Origin: Geomonas silvestris
GTDB taxonomy: Bacteria > Desulfobacterota > Desulfuromonadia > Geobacterales > Geobacteraceae
Length of the DNA stretch: 64,000 bases
Reading direction: 5' to 3'
Assembly: GCF_014193515.1 (NCBI RefSeq)
Contig: NZ_BLXX01000001.1
Location: 558,001 to 622,000 of the forward strand
This document shows positions 48,083 to 55,381 of the stretch, piece after piece. Positions within the stretch are counted from its first letter, which is position 1; each line of letters begins with the position of its first letter. A model generated the notes under the pieces. The model made no database searches. It was not told the origin of the DNA and saw only the letters and a program-made list of their open reading frames with translations. The position numbers were made by a program, and so were the translations under genes.

Positions 48083-48355
48083 CTAATCCCTGCCTCTCCT
48101 TGCGTAGCTCAGCTTCATCGCTATAAGACCGGTGTAGCAGGCTATGGAGAAGGTGTTCGCCCAGATGAGGGGCCGGTCGCCTATCTGCCAACCGTAAATG
48201 AGCCATAGGAGCATCCCTACATCGAGCATCACGAGCTGCCACATGGAGAGGTCGCGGGCGTGCTTGGTCCGGTAGGTCTTGATCACCTGCGGTATGGCCG
48301 CGGCGCTGGTCAGAAAACCGGCAACGAGCCCGATGTAGGGGGTCAACGCGATCAT
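48083..48355 (-). CDS. SemiSWEET-type (PQ-loop) transporter
   Basis: A 90-residue inner-membrane protein with three helices (about 5-23, 36-57, 63-82) and the PQ motif Pro22-Gln23 in AAAIPQVIKTYRTKHARDLS, the signature of bacterial SemiSWEET sugar transporters, which work as dimers. The ATG overlaps the stop of the upstream trmJ-like gene (ATGA), so the two are coupled. Confidence 0.9.
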   Translation of the reverse strand: MIALTPYIGLVAGFLTSAAAIPQVIKTYRTKHARDLSMWQLVMLDVGMLLWLIYGWQIGDRPLIWANTFSIACYTGLIAMKLSYARRGRD

Positions 48356-49104
48356 GCGCCCTTCTTACCCTTGAACTCGGCACAGGCCCAGTCGATCTGG
48401 CTCAGCATGCCGCGCAGGGAGGCGACCTCGCGCTCGTCGAGTTCGGCTCTCGCGTAGATGCGGCGCATGGTGCGCATCATGTGCTCGGGGTTTTGCGGGT
48501 TCAAGTACCCGATACGCAAGAGGGTCTTCTCCATGTGGGCGTAGAGCGGCTCAAGCGAGGCGGTGCCGGCGACCTCGCGCACGGTCTTTTCCTCGTCTGC
48601 AGCGGGTGCGGACTCTTTGGCCCCTTTCAGGAACTCGTAGCAGAAGATGAGCACGGCCTGGGAGAGGTTCAAGGAACCGTACTCGTCGGCGGTGGGGATG
48701 GTGGACTGCCAGCGGCAGACGGCGACTTCGTCGGTGGTGAGCCCGCTGTCCTCGCGGCCGAAGACGAGACCGAGCCGGCTTTGCGGCGGACAGGCATCGA
48801 AGCGGGAGACGACTTCGTCGGGGGTCCAGATCTCGTTACGGTATTTGCCGTGGCGCCGGGTGGTGGCGACGGTGAACTCGCAGTCGGCGAGGGCGTCTTC
48901 CAGAGAGGTGTAGATCTTCGCCTGTTCGAGGACGTCTTTGGCGGAGACGGCAAACTTCTGGGCTTCGGGGTGATCGACCTGGCAGGGGTTCACGAGCCGG
49001 AGGTCGTAAAGGCCCATGTTCTTCATGGCCCGGCAGACCATGCCGATGTTGCCGGGGCTCTGGGTACCAACGAGGACGACGGAGATTCTTTCTTTGAGAT
49101 CCAT
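48352..49104 (-). CDS. trmJ: tRNA 2'-O-methyltransferase, TrmJ-like (SpoU/TrmH family)
   Basis: A 250-residue SPOUT-class RNA methyltransferase. The N-terminus (VVLVGTQSPGNIGMVCRAMKN) has the TrmJ-type motif 1, GLVFGREDSGLT is motif 2, and SLNLSQAVLIFCYE is motif 3 of the knotted SAM site. TrmJ methylates position 32 of several tRNAs. The C-terminal about 90 residues form a helical extension as in TrmJ. Coupled to the SemiSWEET gene downstream. Confidence 0.9.
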   Translation of the reverse strand: MDLKERISVVLVGTQSPGNIGMVCRAMKNMGLYDLRLVNPCQVDHPEAQKFAVSAKDVLEQAKIYTSLEDALADCEFTVATTRRHGKYRNEIWTPDEVVSRFDACPPQSRLGLVFGREDSGLTTDEVAVCRWQSTIPTADEYGSLNLSQAVLIFCYEFLKGAKESAPAADEEKTVREVAGTASLEPLYAHMEKTLLRIGYLNPQNPEHMMRTMRRIYARAELDEREVASLRGMLSQIDWACAEFKGKKGA

Positions 49105-49151
49105 GCAGCTTCCTTAAATCAGTAATCAAAACAGTAAAAACTAAAAGCATT

Positions 49152-49364
49152 GTTGCCACGGAGGCACGGAGGACACGGAGAAAACCCTAAAATCTGAGGG
49201 AATGACCAAAACCGGAACCGGGAGAAAATCTGAAACTCTGAACCACTGCCAAATCTTGAGGCACAACTTCTCAGCATCTGGTGCGGTCTCTTTCGTTGGC
49301 GCCCAAGGCCGAAACAGTTGAAGGTATCCGCTTTTCCTCAGATTTTCTCCGTGACTCCGTGGCT
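49152..49364. repeat. Inverted arms of CACGGAGG repeats
   Basis: GCCACGGAGGCACGGAGGAC (49155 onward) faces TTTTCTCCGTGACTCCGTGG (49343 onward), enclosing about 150 bp downstream of the DedA gene. Confidence 0.65.
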
Positions 49365-50010
49365 AATCGATGTCGTCTTCGTTTTCCTGGTTCTCTTTCT
49401 CGGCCCTCCAGGCGCGCATCCTTTTCAGGCGGGCCCTCGCGCGGCGGCGGCGCCAGCGGTGGGCGAAGAAGTGGCTCAACCACATGCACCCGGTAAGCCC
49501 GGCAAGCGCCAACAACAGGTAGGGCTCGTAGCGCTCGAGGTCGTCGAAGAAAAGCTCGGCCCCCTTGCCGAACAGGTACCCCGCCAGGGAGAAGACGATC
49601 GCCCAGGATAGCGCGCTCAAAAGGTTCAACACCAAAAAGCGCCGCGCGGAGAGGTTGGTCATCCCCAGGATGATGGGGAGCAGGATCCGGAAGCCGTAGG
49701 TGTAGCGGGAAACGAAGGCGACGAAGGAGCCGTAGCGCTCGATGAGCTTCAACCCCTTGCGGAACTTGCGCGCGATGGTGCTGAAGAGCCGCAACAGGGC
49801 GGGCCCCTTGATGCGCCCTATGTGAAAGTAGAACTGGTCACCCAGGAAGGAGCCGGCAAAGGCCGACAGGATGACGCCGTAGATGCTGAGGTACCCCTGG
49901 AAGGCCAGGAAACCGGCGAAGATCAGGATCGCCTCGCCTTCCAGAAAGGTCCCGACGAAGAGGACCCAGTAGCCATGAACCTGCAGATATTCCCTGAGAA
50001 ACTGCTGCAC
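49363..50010 (-). CDS. DedA-family membrane protein
   Basis: A 215-residue inner-membrane protein of the DedA/VTT group, involved in lipid flipping and envelope homeostasis. The two-half re-entrant pattern is visible: GTFLEGEAILIFAGFLA with conserved Glu and Gly, and SRYTYGFRILLPIILGM with the family's Arg-Pro pairs. The C-terminus (about 185-215) is a long Arg/Lys- then Glu/Asp-rich tail. The start is a GTG with only a weak ribosome-binding site, so the N-terminus is uncertain. Confidence 0.88.
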   Translation of the reverse strand: MQQFLREYLQVHGYWVLFVGTFLEGEAILIFAGFLAFQGYLSIYGVILSAFAGSFLGDQFYFHIGRIKGPALLRLFSTIARKFRKGLKLIERYGSFVAFVSRYTYGFRILLPIILGMTNLSARRFLVLNLLSALSWAIVFSLAGYLFGKGAELFFDDLERYEPYLLLALAGLTGCMWLSHFFAHRWRRRRARARLKRMRAWRAEKENQENEDDID

Positions 50011-50363
50011 TCGAGACCCCGAGGAAAATCAGGTTAAGGTTTTCGTTCGCTGCACTCACAGGTTGAGGTTAGAGAAAAACGGAAACTCTCAGTTTACAAG
50101 GATTCAGAGTATACCAGATCGAGCTACCGGTCCAGCAAACCAAACAAGTCTCACCGCAAAGACGCAAAGACGCAAAGACGCAAAGGACGCGAAGGTAAAC
50201 CGTAAGGCTGAACCTCTAAAAGCAAAGACTTGTCCGGCTACACGGCCTGAACCGCTCACGCCTGAGGCCGAACCAGTTTTCAGGATTTAGTTTAAAAGAC
50301 TTCTTTGCGTTCTTTGCGTCTTTGCGGCGACAAAAGATTCTGGGTTTTGGACCGTTGGACCCG
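50011..50363. repeat. Inverted arms of GCAAAGAC nonamer repeats
   Basis: Four tandem copies of CGCAAAGA(C/G) at 50155-50195 face TTCTTTGCGTTCTTTGCGTC at 50301-50327 across about 110 bp. No gene is seen in this 353-bp gap. Confidence 0.75.
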
Positions 50364-51212
50364 TTATTTTCTATACACCGGCAGGCTCCCCCTCACCTCT
50401 ACCATCGGGGCGTCCTCGAGGAGCTCGGCCGAACCGGGATCGTCCTCGTACTCCTCCTCCCCTACCGCCCACTCGTAAAAACGCTGGGAATCGAGCATGA
50501 CGGGGTCCTTGGGCGAACCGTAGACCCGGTTCTGCATCTCTTCGTCGTAGAGGCCGACGCAGCCGTGGGAGGCGGGCTTGCCGGGAAGGTCGCGGGCGTG
50601 GATCCAGTAGGCCACGTCGTCGGATCCCACGTGGAACCGCATGGCGTTGTCCATCGGGTACTGCGCGGTCTGGTCCTCGGTCTTGTACAGGGAGGAGCAG
50701 TGGGCCAGGTCGCGGGCATCGATCTGAAAAAGACCGATCGGCGTCTCGTGCCCGGCCGCCCCGGTCGCAGCCGGTGCCGAAAGCTTCAGCTTGCCGTGCT
50801 CGTAGCCGGCGATCCACTGCTCGGTGAGGTCGATGAGGATGTACTTCTCGTAGCGCTTGGCCGGCTCGTATTCGGCGGGGAGCGGACAGTAACTGCGGCA
50901 GGCCGCCATGTCGACCGGCACCTTGATGGTCATCCCGGGATAGACGTGACGCCGGTCGATCCGGTTGAAACGCGCCACGTAGACCCAGTCCTTGCCAAAG
51001 AGGGTCTCAAGATCCTCTTCGGGACGGATGAAATGCGGCTTCCAGGCGATTTTGGCGTGGCTTGGATACTCGACGCGGGTGAGGTCTTCGCGGGCCGGAT
51101 CTTTCGGGTTGGGACCGGCCACCGAGGTGCTCTTAGGTTCGTAGACCACGATGAGACCGAAAAGGACGATGACCAACAGGTGGGGCAGCTTGCGTACTAC
51201 CTTTGCTAACAT
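50364..51212 (-). CDS. L,D-transpeptidase (YkuD/ErfK family)
   Basis: A 282-residue exported enzyme that cross-links peptidoglycan or attaches proteins to it. The N-terminal hydrophobic segment (residues 9-24) is a signal-anchor. A LysM-like stretch (RFNRIDRRHVYPGMTIKVP, 81-99) is followed by the YkuD domain (about 120-235) with the catalytic His205, His216 and Cys218 in HARDLPGKPASHGCVGLYD. An acidic tail (250-270) is unusual. The ATG at 51212 follows AAGGGAG; an upstream TTG is possible. Confidence 0.9.
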   Translation of the reverse strand: MLAKVVRKLPHLLVIVLFGLIVVYEPKSTSVAGPNPKDPAREDLTRVEYPSHAKIAWKPHFIRPEEDLETLFGKDWVYVARFNRIDRRHVYPGMTIKVPVDMAACRSYCPLPAEYEPAKRYEKYILIDLTEQWIAGYEHGKLKLSAPAATGAAGHETPIGLFQIDARDLAHCSSLYKTEDQTAQYPMDNAMRFHVGSDDVAYWIHARDLPGKPASHGCVGLYDEEMQNRVYGSPKDPVMLDSQRFYEWAVGEEEYEDDPGSAELLEDAPMVEVRGSLPVYRK

Positions 51213-51297
51213 CTTCGGGGCACTCCCTTGCTTCAAACAGCTAATGGGGCCGTGGGCCCCATTTGACTCCCCTACTTAGCATCATTAGAACGGGGGG

Positions 51298-52242
51298 TCA
51301 AGAAAAAGCATGTGCAGCCAGCACTTGCTCTACCGCGCTGTAGGGGTCGGTGCTCCGCTCGCGTAAGCCGTCGAGGATCTGCTGGTAGCGACCGCTCTCC
51401 CGGATCGCCCCGAAAACGGTGTCGAAGAGCTCGTCGCGCAGGGTGTCGGCGAAGAGCTTCGCGTTTCTCTCCTCGATGAGGCGCTGCAGGTGGCCCGAGT
51501 TCTTCAGGTACTCGCGGTGCGCCTCGAACTCCTCGACGAGTGCCTCGATGCCGACGCCGCGCGCCCCTTCGGTCTTCACCACGTGGGGGAGCCAGGCGCC
51601 CGGCTCGGGGTGCTGCATCTCGAGCATGGTGGTGAGCTCGCGGGCGGTGCGGTCGGCCCCGTCGCGGTCGGCCTTGTTGACCACGAAGACGTCGCCGATT
51701 TCCAGGATCCCGGCCTTGATCGCCTGGATGTCGTCGCCCAGTCCCGGAACCATGACGACCGCCGTGGTGTGCGCGGTGCTCACGATGTCGACCTCGTCCT
51801 GCCCTACCCCGACGGTCTCGACCACGATGACGTCCATCCCCATGGCGTCCATGACGTTCACCACGTCCATGGTGGAGCGGGACATGCCGCCTAGGGCGCC
51901 GCGGGTGGCGAGGCTGCGGATGAAGACGCCGGAATCCTCGGCGTGGCGGTTCATGCGGATTCTATCCCCCAGGATGGCGCCGCCGGTGAAGGGGCTGGTG
52001 GGATCGATGGCGACGACGCCGACCAGGAGGTCCTTTTTCCGGTAGGCCGCCACGATCTGGTCCACCAGGGTCGACTTGCCGGCGCCGGGAGGACCGGTGA
52101 GCCCCAGGATGTAGGCGTTGCCGGTGTGCGGGTAGAGCGCCTTCAGCTCGTTTACCGCGCTCTTCATACGGTCGTCGATGTCGCGCATAAGGCGCGCGGC
52201 GGCACGGATGTCGCCGTCCAGCACGCGTTCGGCAAGTGTCAT
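51298..52242 (-). CDS. meaB: Methylmalonyl-CoA mutase-associated GTPase MeaB
   Basis: A 314-residue G3E-family P-loop GTPase that loads adenosylcobalamin into, and protects, acyl-CoA mutases. The P-loop is GPPGAGKST (50-58); the switch region DPTSPFTGGAILGDRIRM, the VVETVGVGQDE (G3) and VVNKADRDGADRT (G4) motifs are present. Its start overlaps the upstream enoyl-CoA hydratase gene by ATGA. It belongs to a five-gene B12-related cluster. Confidence 0.95.
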   Translation of the reverse strand: MTLAERVLDGDIRAAARLMRDIDDRMKSAVNELKALYPHTGNAYILGLTGPPGAGKSTLVDQIVAAYRKKDLLVGVVAIDPTSPFTGGAILGDRIRMNRHAEDSGVFIRSLATRGALGGMSRSTMDVVNVMDAMGMDVIVVETVGVGQDEVDIVSTAHTTAVVMVPGLGDDIQAIKAGILEIGDVFVVNKADRDGADRTARELTTMLEMQHPEPGAWLPHVVKTEGARGVGIEALVEEFEAHREYLKNSGHLQRLIEERNAKLFADTLRDELFDTVFGAIRESGRYQQILDGLRERSTDPYSAVEQVLAAHAFS

Positions 52243-52982
52243 GCACAGCTCCCGGAATAAGAGGTGGTCTGGTTCACGGTCGCCTGGAAGCCGCGCTCGA
52301 GTGCACAGCCGTTTTTCAGGTCGACCTCTTCTGCGCTGTTCACCAGGCGCTTCAGGGCGGCAAGGGCTGCCGCGGGTTTCTCGGCGATCGCCTCGGCGTA
52401 GGCGCGCACCTCGTCCCAGAAGCGCTCGGCCGACACCACGCGGTTTAGGTACCCCATGGCGAGGCCGTCCTGCGCGGTGTAGGTCTGGGCGGTCATGAAG
52501 ATCTCGAGGGCGCGGTTGCGGCCGATGAGCCTGGGGAGTTTCTGGGTGCCGCAGAAGCCGGTGAGGATCCCCAGGCGCGCGCCGGGGTGGGCGAACTTGA
52601 GGGTATCGGAGGCGATGCGCAGGTCGCAGGCAAGGGAAAGGTCGCAGCCGCCACCCATGGTGATGCCGTTTAAGGCGGCGATGACCGGCTTGTCGCAGTC
52701 TTCCATCATCTCGAAGAGCGCCTGGCCGGCCTCACCGAAGGCGAGCGCGTCCGAGGAGGAGAACTCGAGCATCTCGGCTATGTTGGCGCCGACGGCGAAG
52801 GAATCGCCGGGGTAGCCGGAGACGACGATGACGGCGACCTCGGGGTGCAGGGCCAGGTGGGCGAAGGCGTGGCTCAGCTCGCCCAAGGTCTCGAGGGAGA
52901 GGGTGTTGAAGCGGGAACCGGAGTCGAGCATGAGGTAGCCGACGCGGTTCCCGATGGTTATGGAAAGCTTGGTGTACACCAT
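52239..52982 (-). CDS. Enoyl-CoA hydratase/isomerase family protein
   Basis: A 247-residue crotonase-fold enzyme. The oxyanion-hole segments are VGANIAEML (about 64-72) and GITMGGGCDLSLACDLRIAS (about 106-125), with Gly pairs intact; the usual catalytic Glu positions read as Ile-Leu-Thr (LGILTGFCGTQKL), where hydratases have Glu, so the reaction may be isomerisation or something else. It is coupled to meaB and lies downstream of the B12-binding gene. A second hydratase-like gene lies at 54333. Confidence 0.88.
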   Translation of the reverse strand: MVYTKLSITIGNRVGYLMLDSGSRFNTLSLETLGELSHAFAHLALHPEVAVIVVSGYPGDSFAVGANIAEMLEFSSSDALAFGEAGQALFEMMEDCDKPVIAALNGITMGGGCDLSLACDLRIASDTLKFAHPGARLGILTGFCGTQKLPRLIGRNRALEIFMTAQTYTAQDGLAMGYLNRVVSAERFWDEVRAYAEAIAEKPAAALAALKRLVNSAEEVDLKNGCALERGFQATVNQTTSYSGSCA

Positions 52983-53001
52983 TTGAAAACCTGCACGAAG
53001 A

Positions 53002-53170
53002 AGTTCTAGGTTCTATGTTCTGCGTTCTAGGTGATACGGCAAGAAGCGGTTTGCGTGCATGGTAATCCTGGTACTCAGAACGTTTCTCGGCACTATCCAG
53101 TTTTACCTAAACGTAGAACATAGAACCTAGAACGTTTTTGCCTTTTGCTTAGAACATAGAACGTAGAACC
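53002..53170. repeat. Inverted arms of TAGAAC heptamer repeats
   Basis: TTCTAGGTTCTATGTTCTGC (53004 onward) faces ACGTAGAACATAGAACCTAG (53111 onward) and a third copy at 53149-53170, in the gap between the hydratase and the B12-binding gene. Confidence 0.75.
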
Positions 53171-53182
53171 GATTTTTGGTTG

Positions 53183-53587
53183 TTAGGCCCGGGGATGGAC
53201 GTTGCTGCGGACCCAGTCCACGATCACTTCGGTGGAGGTGCCCGGGGTGAATATCTCGGCTACCCCGGCGGCCTTGAGGCCCGGGATGTCGTCTTCGGGA
53301 ATCACGCCACCGGCCATGAGCATGATGTCCTCGGCACCTTTCTCCTTGAGGGTGCTGTAGACTGCCGGCAACAGGGTGTTGTGGGCACCGGAAAGGATGG
53401 AGAGCGCGATCAGATCGACGTCCTCCTGGATCGACGCGGCTACGATCTGCTCCGGGGTCTGGTGCAGACCGGTGTAGATCACCTCGAATCCGGCGTCGCG
53501 AAAGGCACGGGCGATGATCTTCGCCCCACGGTCATGACCGTCCAATCCCGGCTTCCCCACCAGCACACGCAGTCTTCTCTCAGCCAT
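53183..53587 (-). CDS. B12-binding (small) subunit of an acyl-CoA mutase
   Basis: A 134-residue stand-alone cobalamin-binding domain of the methylmalonyl/isobutyryl-CoA mutase type. The base-off motif D-x-H-x-x-G is present as Asp16-Gly-His18-Asp-Arg-Gly21; SILSGAH and [11 protein letters not shown] are the other cofactor-loop motifs. It needs a separate large catalytic subunit, which is not in the window. It is in the same direction as cobO and both hydratase-like genes. Confidence 0.93.
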   Translation of the reverse strand: MAERRLRVLVGKPGLDGHDRGAKIIARAFRDAGFEVIYTGLHQTPEQIVAASIQEDVDLIALSILSGAHNTLLPAVYSTLKEKGAEDIMLMAGGVIPEDDIPGLKAAGVAEIFTPGTSTEVIVDWVRSNVHPRA

Positions 53588-53652
53588 GGCACTCCCTCCT
53601 GTATCTAATAAGATGTGTCGTTGGAAAACCTAAAGGTGAAAAAACCTGTTCT

Positions 53653-53783
53653 TTGCCCCGGAGGCACGGAGGGCACGGAGGTGACAACGGAAAGCCCACC
53701 GGGATGATCCAAAAGCCTAAAGGGATTTCCTGTTCCCCTTTGCCGTTGAGGTTCTCCGTGTGCTCCGTGTCTCCGTGGCGACC
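53653..53783. repeat. Inverted arms of GCACGGAGG repeats
   Basis: CCCGGAGGCACGGAGGGCAC at 53657 faces TTCTCCGTGTGCTCCGTGTC at 53752 across about 70 bp, in the gap between the mutase subunit and cobO. Confidence 0.65.
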
Positions 53784-53792
53784 TCTCGTCCG

Positions 53793-54323
53793 TTACATCT
53801 CGATCCCGGTGCGCGATTTCACTCCCGCCTTGTAGTAGTGCTTCACCTCGCGCATCTCGGTGACGAGGTCGGCGGCTTCGATGACCTTTTCGTGGGCGTT
53901 TCTCCCGGTGAGAACCAGCTCGACCTGCGCGGGCTTGCCGGCCATCAGCTCCAGCAGATCCTCGACCGGCAAGAGCCCCATGGAGACCGCGCCGTTCACC
54001 TCGTCGAGGATGACCAGGTCGTACTCGCCGCTTTGCAGCTTCCCCTTGGCGAGCTTGAGCGCCTCGGCGGCCAGGTCCTTGTCCTCTTGCGCCGGGTTCT
54101 CCTTGTTGACCCAACCGGGACGGCCGGTCTGGATGATGGTGAGGTATGGCGCCAGTTTCTCGGCGGCCATCTGCTCGCCGTAGGGACCGCCACCCTTCAT
54201 GAACTGGATCATGCAGACTTTCAGTTCGCGACCGACGGCACGGAAGGCAAGACCCAGCGAGGCGGTGGTCTTCCCCTTCCCGTTGCCGGTATACACCTGA
54301 ATGAGACCCTGTTCCAGTTTCAT
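53793..54323 (-). CDS. cobO: Cob(I)yrinic acid a,c-diamide adenosyltransferase
   Basis: A 176-residue CobO/BtuR/CobA-type enzyme that forms adenosylcobalamin from cob(I)alamin and ATP. The P-loop GNGKGKTT (13-20) and the VILDEVNGAVSMGLL Walker-B region are intact. It supplies the coenzyme for the mutase subunit and MeaB encoded nearby. Its start is 9 bp from the stop of the upstream hydratase-like gene, so they are co-transcribed. Confidence 0.95.
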   Translation of the reverse strand: MKLEQGLIQVYTGNGKGKTTASLGLAFRAVGRELKVCMIQFMKGGGPYGEQMAAEKLAPYLTIIQTGRPGWVNKENPAQEDKDLAAEALKLAKGKLQSGEYDLVILDEVNGAVSMGLLPVEDLLELMAGKPAQVELVLTGRNAHEKVIEAADLVTEMREVKHYYKAGVKSRTGIEM

Positions 54324-54332
54324 ACTATTTCC

Positions 54333-55085
54333 TTATCTTCCCTTGAAATTGGCGGGTCGGCGCTCGAGGAAGGACCCCATCCCCTCGCGCTGGTCCAGGG
54401 TGGCGAAGCACAGGGCGAAGGCGTCGCGCTCCATGAGGCAGGCGGTCTTCAGATCGATCCCCTGCCCGGCATCGACGATCTCTTTTGCCATCCGGATGGC
54501 GAGGGTCCCCTGGCGGCAAATCCCGAACAAAAGCTCCTGCGCGCTCGCCAGAAGCTCGGCGTCTTCATAGACGCGGTTTACCAGTCCCATGGCTTGCGCC
54601 TCGTCGGCGCTCACCGCGCGGCCGGTGAAGAAGAGTTCCTTGGCGCGCGCCTTGCCGATGGCGCGGGTCAGGCGCTGGGTGCCGCCGAAACAGGGGATCG
54701 CACCGGAAAGGATGCCGGGAAAGGCGAAGCTGGCCGAGCGGCCGGCCACGATGAAATCGCAGGAAAGGGCGAGTTCGACACCGGGTCCGCACACGGCGCC
54801 GGCGGCTGCGGCGATGACCGGTTTGCCCAGGGCGTCCAGGGCGAACATCACCCGCTGGCCGAGCGCCGAGTAGGCCGCCACTTCCATGGGGGTCGCACCG
54901 CTTGCCTCGGCAGCACCGTCGAGCCCGGTTATCAGGAGACCCGCCACTTCGGGGTCGCTCTTGAGCCCGGTGAAGGCGGAAAACAATAGCTTGAGAAACT
55001 CGCCGTCGAAGCGGCTCCCCTTCAAGGAGAGTGTGGCGATTCCCTCTGCTACCTGGAGATCGATCAGCTCGCTTTTCTTGTACAT
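54333..55085 (-). CDS. Enoyl-CoA hydratase/isomerase family protein
   Basis: A 250-residue crotonase-fold protein, the first gene of the B12-linked cluster, starting at an ATG just after AGGGGGG. Oxyanion-hole segments are present (about 95-115, AGAVCGPGVELALSCDF); the catalytic Glu positions read GAIPCFGGTQRL, again without Glu, so it is not a standard hydratase. A 6-oxo- or cyclohexenoyl-CoA-related activity in aromatic degradation would fit such divergent members, but this is speculation. Confidence 0.85.
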   Translation of the reverse strand: MYKKSELIDLQVAEGIATLSLKGSRFDGEFLKLLFSAFTGLKSDPEVAGLLITGLDGAAEASGATPMEVAAYSALGQRVMFALDALGKPVIAAAAGAVCGPGVELALSCDFIVAGRSASFAFPGILSGAIPCFGGTQRLTRAIGKARAKELFFTGRAVSADEAQAMGLVNRVYEDAELLASAQELLFGICRQGTLAIRMAKEIVDAGQGIDLKTACLMERDAFALCFATLDQREGMGSFLERRPANFKGR

Positions 55086-55212
55086 CGGCCCCCCTAAGAA
55101 ATTTGCAATATAGCAACTGCTAACGGAGCGTGTCAAGGCGAATCGGCAGTAATTAAAACGACGTTTATGGCACATCCCGGAAGGCGAATGTCACAGTAAA
55201 ATTAACTTAGGC

Positions 55213-55241
55213 TTGACACACAGAAATCGTTCTGTTATTTA
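55213..55241 (+). promoter_or_regulatory. Promoter of tRNA-Val
   Basis: A consensus TTGACA (55213-55218) and TATTTA (55236-55241) are 17 bp apart, 12 bp upstream of the tRNA. Confidence 0.85.
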
Positions 55242-55252
55242 CTTGGGGACAT

Positions 55253-55327
55253 GGGCGATTAGCTCAGCGGGAGAGCACTGCCTTCACACGGCAGGGGTCA
55301 CTGGTTCGAACCCAGTATCGCCCACCA
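55253..55327 (+). tRNA. tRNA-Val (anticodon CAC)
   Basis: A 75-nt cloverleaf: acceptor GGGCGAT/ATCGCCC, D-arm GCTC/GAGC, anticodon stem CTGCC/GGCAG with loop TTCACAC (CAC, reading GTG), T-arm with GTTCGAAC, discriminator A and encoded CCA. It has its own promoter and terminator. Confidence 0.95.
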
Positions 55328-55338
55328 TGACAAAAAGA

Positions 55339-55376
55339 CGAAGGGCCAAGTCACTGACTTGGTCCTTTTTTGTTTT
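55339..55376 (+). terminator. Terminator of tRNA-Val
   Basis: AAGGGCCAAGTC pairs with GACTTGGTCCTT around ACT and is followed by a T6 run. A near-identical hairpin (CGAAGGGCCAAGTC...) lies at 57471-57497. Confidence 0.85.
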
Positions 55377-55381
55377 TCCAG

